NCBI RefSeq assembly: GCF_000285295.1
Contig: NZ_CADP01000017.1
Span: forward strand, 1 to 51,727
DNA length: 51,727 nucleotides
From: Komagataeibacter europaeus LMG 18890
Lineage (GTDB): Bacteria > Pseudomonadota > Alphaproteobacteria > Acetobacterales > Acetobacteraceae
Reading direction: 5' to 3'
The translations under genes were made by a program, and so were the position numbers. Positions 51,245 to 51,727 of this stretch are shown here, piece after piece; within the stretch, counting starts at the first letter, position 1, and every line of letters starts with the position of its first letter. The notes beneath the pieces were generated by a model, which had not been told where the DNA came from, ran no database searches, and worked only from the letters and a program-made list of their open reading frames with translations.

Positions 51245-51727
51245 GAGCCTGATCCGAAAGTTTTTGAACAATACCAGCCTGTTGTGATTCATCCGTCTTT
51301 ACGAAGAGATGGAGTGAATGGTGACATGGACTGGTATTGCCCGACGTGAACATAGCCGGGAAGGACTGCGATATCCATCGGATATGATGGACGGGGAATG
51401 GGCTTTGATCATGCCATTTGTGCCCCCTGCGAAACGGGGCGGTCGCCCTCGCACGACGGATATGCGCGAGGTGGTCAATGCGATGCTCTACATAGCCTCG
51501 GCCGGGTGCGCGTGGCGCCTGCTGCCGAAATGCTTTCCGCCGGTCTCGACTGTCAGGCGCTATTTCTACGCCTGGCGTGATACTGGGCTGTTCGAGGTCA
51601 TGAATACGGTGCTGGTCATGAGCCTGCGCGAGATCGAGGGGCGTGAAGCCTCCCCGAGCGCGGGCGTGATTGACAGCCAGTCGGTGAAAACTACGGAAAG
51701 CGGCGGGCTTTCGGGCTATGACGCGGG
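51245..51727 (+). mobile_element. IS5-family element, IS1031 group, left part
   Basis: The left end GAGCCTGATCCGAAAG begins at 51245 after TTA. The ends of IS1031-type elements, as I remember them, start with GAGCCTGATCCG. The right end, inverted repeat and target duplication are outside the window. Confidence 0.8.
51318..51727 (+). CDS. IS5 family (IS1031-type) transposase, 5' part
   Basis: The frame is open from the ATG at 51318 to the end of the window (136 codons). The N-terminal part DGEWALIMPFVPPAKRGGRP and MLYIASAGCAWRLLPKCFPP is typical of the group. GVIDSQSVKTTESGG holds the first catalytic Asp of the DDE triad. The remaining catalytic acids are beyond the window. Full-length members have about 270 residues. 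The reading frame is intact so far; activity cannot be judged. Confidence 0.9.
   Translation, partial: MVTWTGIARREHSREGLRYPSDMMDGEWALIMPFVPPAKRGGRPRTTDMREVVNAMLYIASAGCAWRLLPKCFPPVSTVRRYFYAWRDTGLFEVMNTVLVMSLREIEGREASPSAGVIDSQSVKTTESGGLSGYDA

Overview
The window looks like a piece of the main chromosome of an acetic acid bacterium (Acetobacteraceae), most likely Komagataeibacter or Gluconacetobacter. This is inferred from the high G+C content, the alphaproteobacterial gene orders rho...mnmE-mnmG-rsmG-parA-parB and trpB-trpA-accD-folC, a transposase of the IS1031 type at the right edge, and a short palindromic repeat scattered between genes. No database search was possible, so the genus is not proven.

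Layout. 1-956: cut-off IS630-type element inserted into a copy of the intergenic repeat. 1010-4711: SDR oxidoreductase and DedA membrane protein (minus strand), divergent from an S9 peptidase. 4889-9556: a frameshifted sugar transporter, SelO, a 3-hydroxyisobutyryl-CoA hydrolase-like enzyme and a flavin reductase. 9641-12402: a 46-residue membrane protein, a Zur-type regulator, an unrecognised 181-residue protein and an intact sugar:H+ symporter. 12743-17236 (minus strand): folC, accD, trpA, trpB. 17434-19887: CorA and an outer-membrane porin. 20265-28833: rho, then (after qor and an odd MGMT homologue on the minus strand) mnmE, mnmG, rsmG, parA and parB, with two perfect 16-bp parS sites inside mnmE and rsmG. 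28917-31391: tRNA-Lys(CTT), a class I amidotransferase, rluB, rsmD. 31558-38015: ftsK, an RluA-type synthase, an unassigned PLP-fold protein and a histidine phosphatase. 38194-45217: a small exported peptide, tadA, a DegP protease, folD, an MTHFR-like protein, a Nudix hydrolase, an MFS transporter and a LOG-type protein. 45273-51075: tRNA-Pro(CGG), then a more A/T-rich cluster of one GT2 glycosyltransferase, three polytopic GT-C-like proteins and a 73-residue membrane protein. 51245-end: left part of an IS5/IS1031-type element.

How the parts work together. ParA, ParB and the two parS sites form the chromosome segregation system, and FtsK supplies the terminus-end translocase. MnmE and MnmG modify tRNA wobble uridines; RsmG, RsmD, RluB, the RluA-type enzyme and TadA are further RNA-modification enzymes, so the region is rich in translation maintenance. 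TrpB and TrpA form tryptophan synthase; AccD and FolC are the usual downstream partners of trpBA in this class. FolD and the MTHFR-like protein form a one-carbon folate pair. The right-hand cluster has the parts of a lipid-linked mannosylation pathway: a dolichol-phosphate-mannose-synthase-like GT2 and membrane transferases resembling the Alg9/PIG-B and PIG-V families.

The best leads for something undescribed are the glycosyltransferase cluster, a repeat of about 90 bp (seven whole or partial copies) whose terminal inverted repeats and two inner hairpins could fold as a three-way junction, and the pair of an unassigned PLP-fold protein with a histidine phosphatase. I saw no CRISPR array, prophage, known defence system or recognisable origin of replication.
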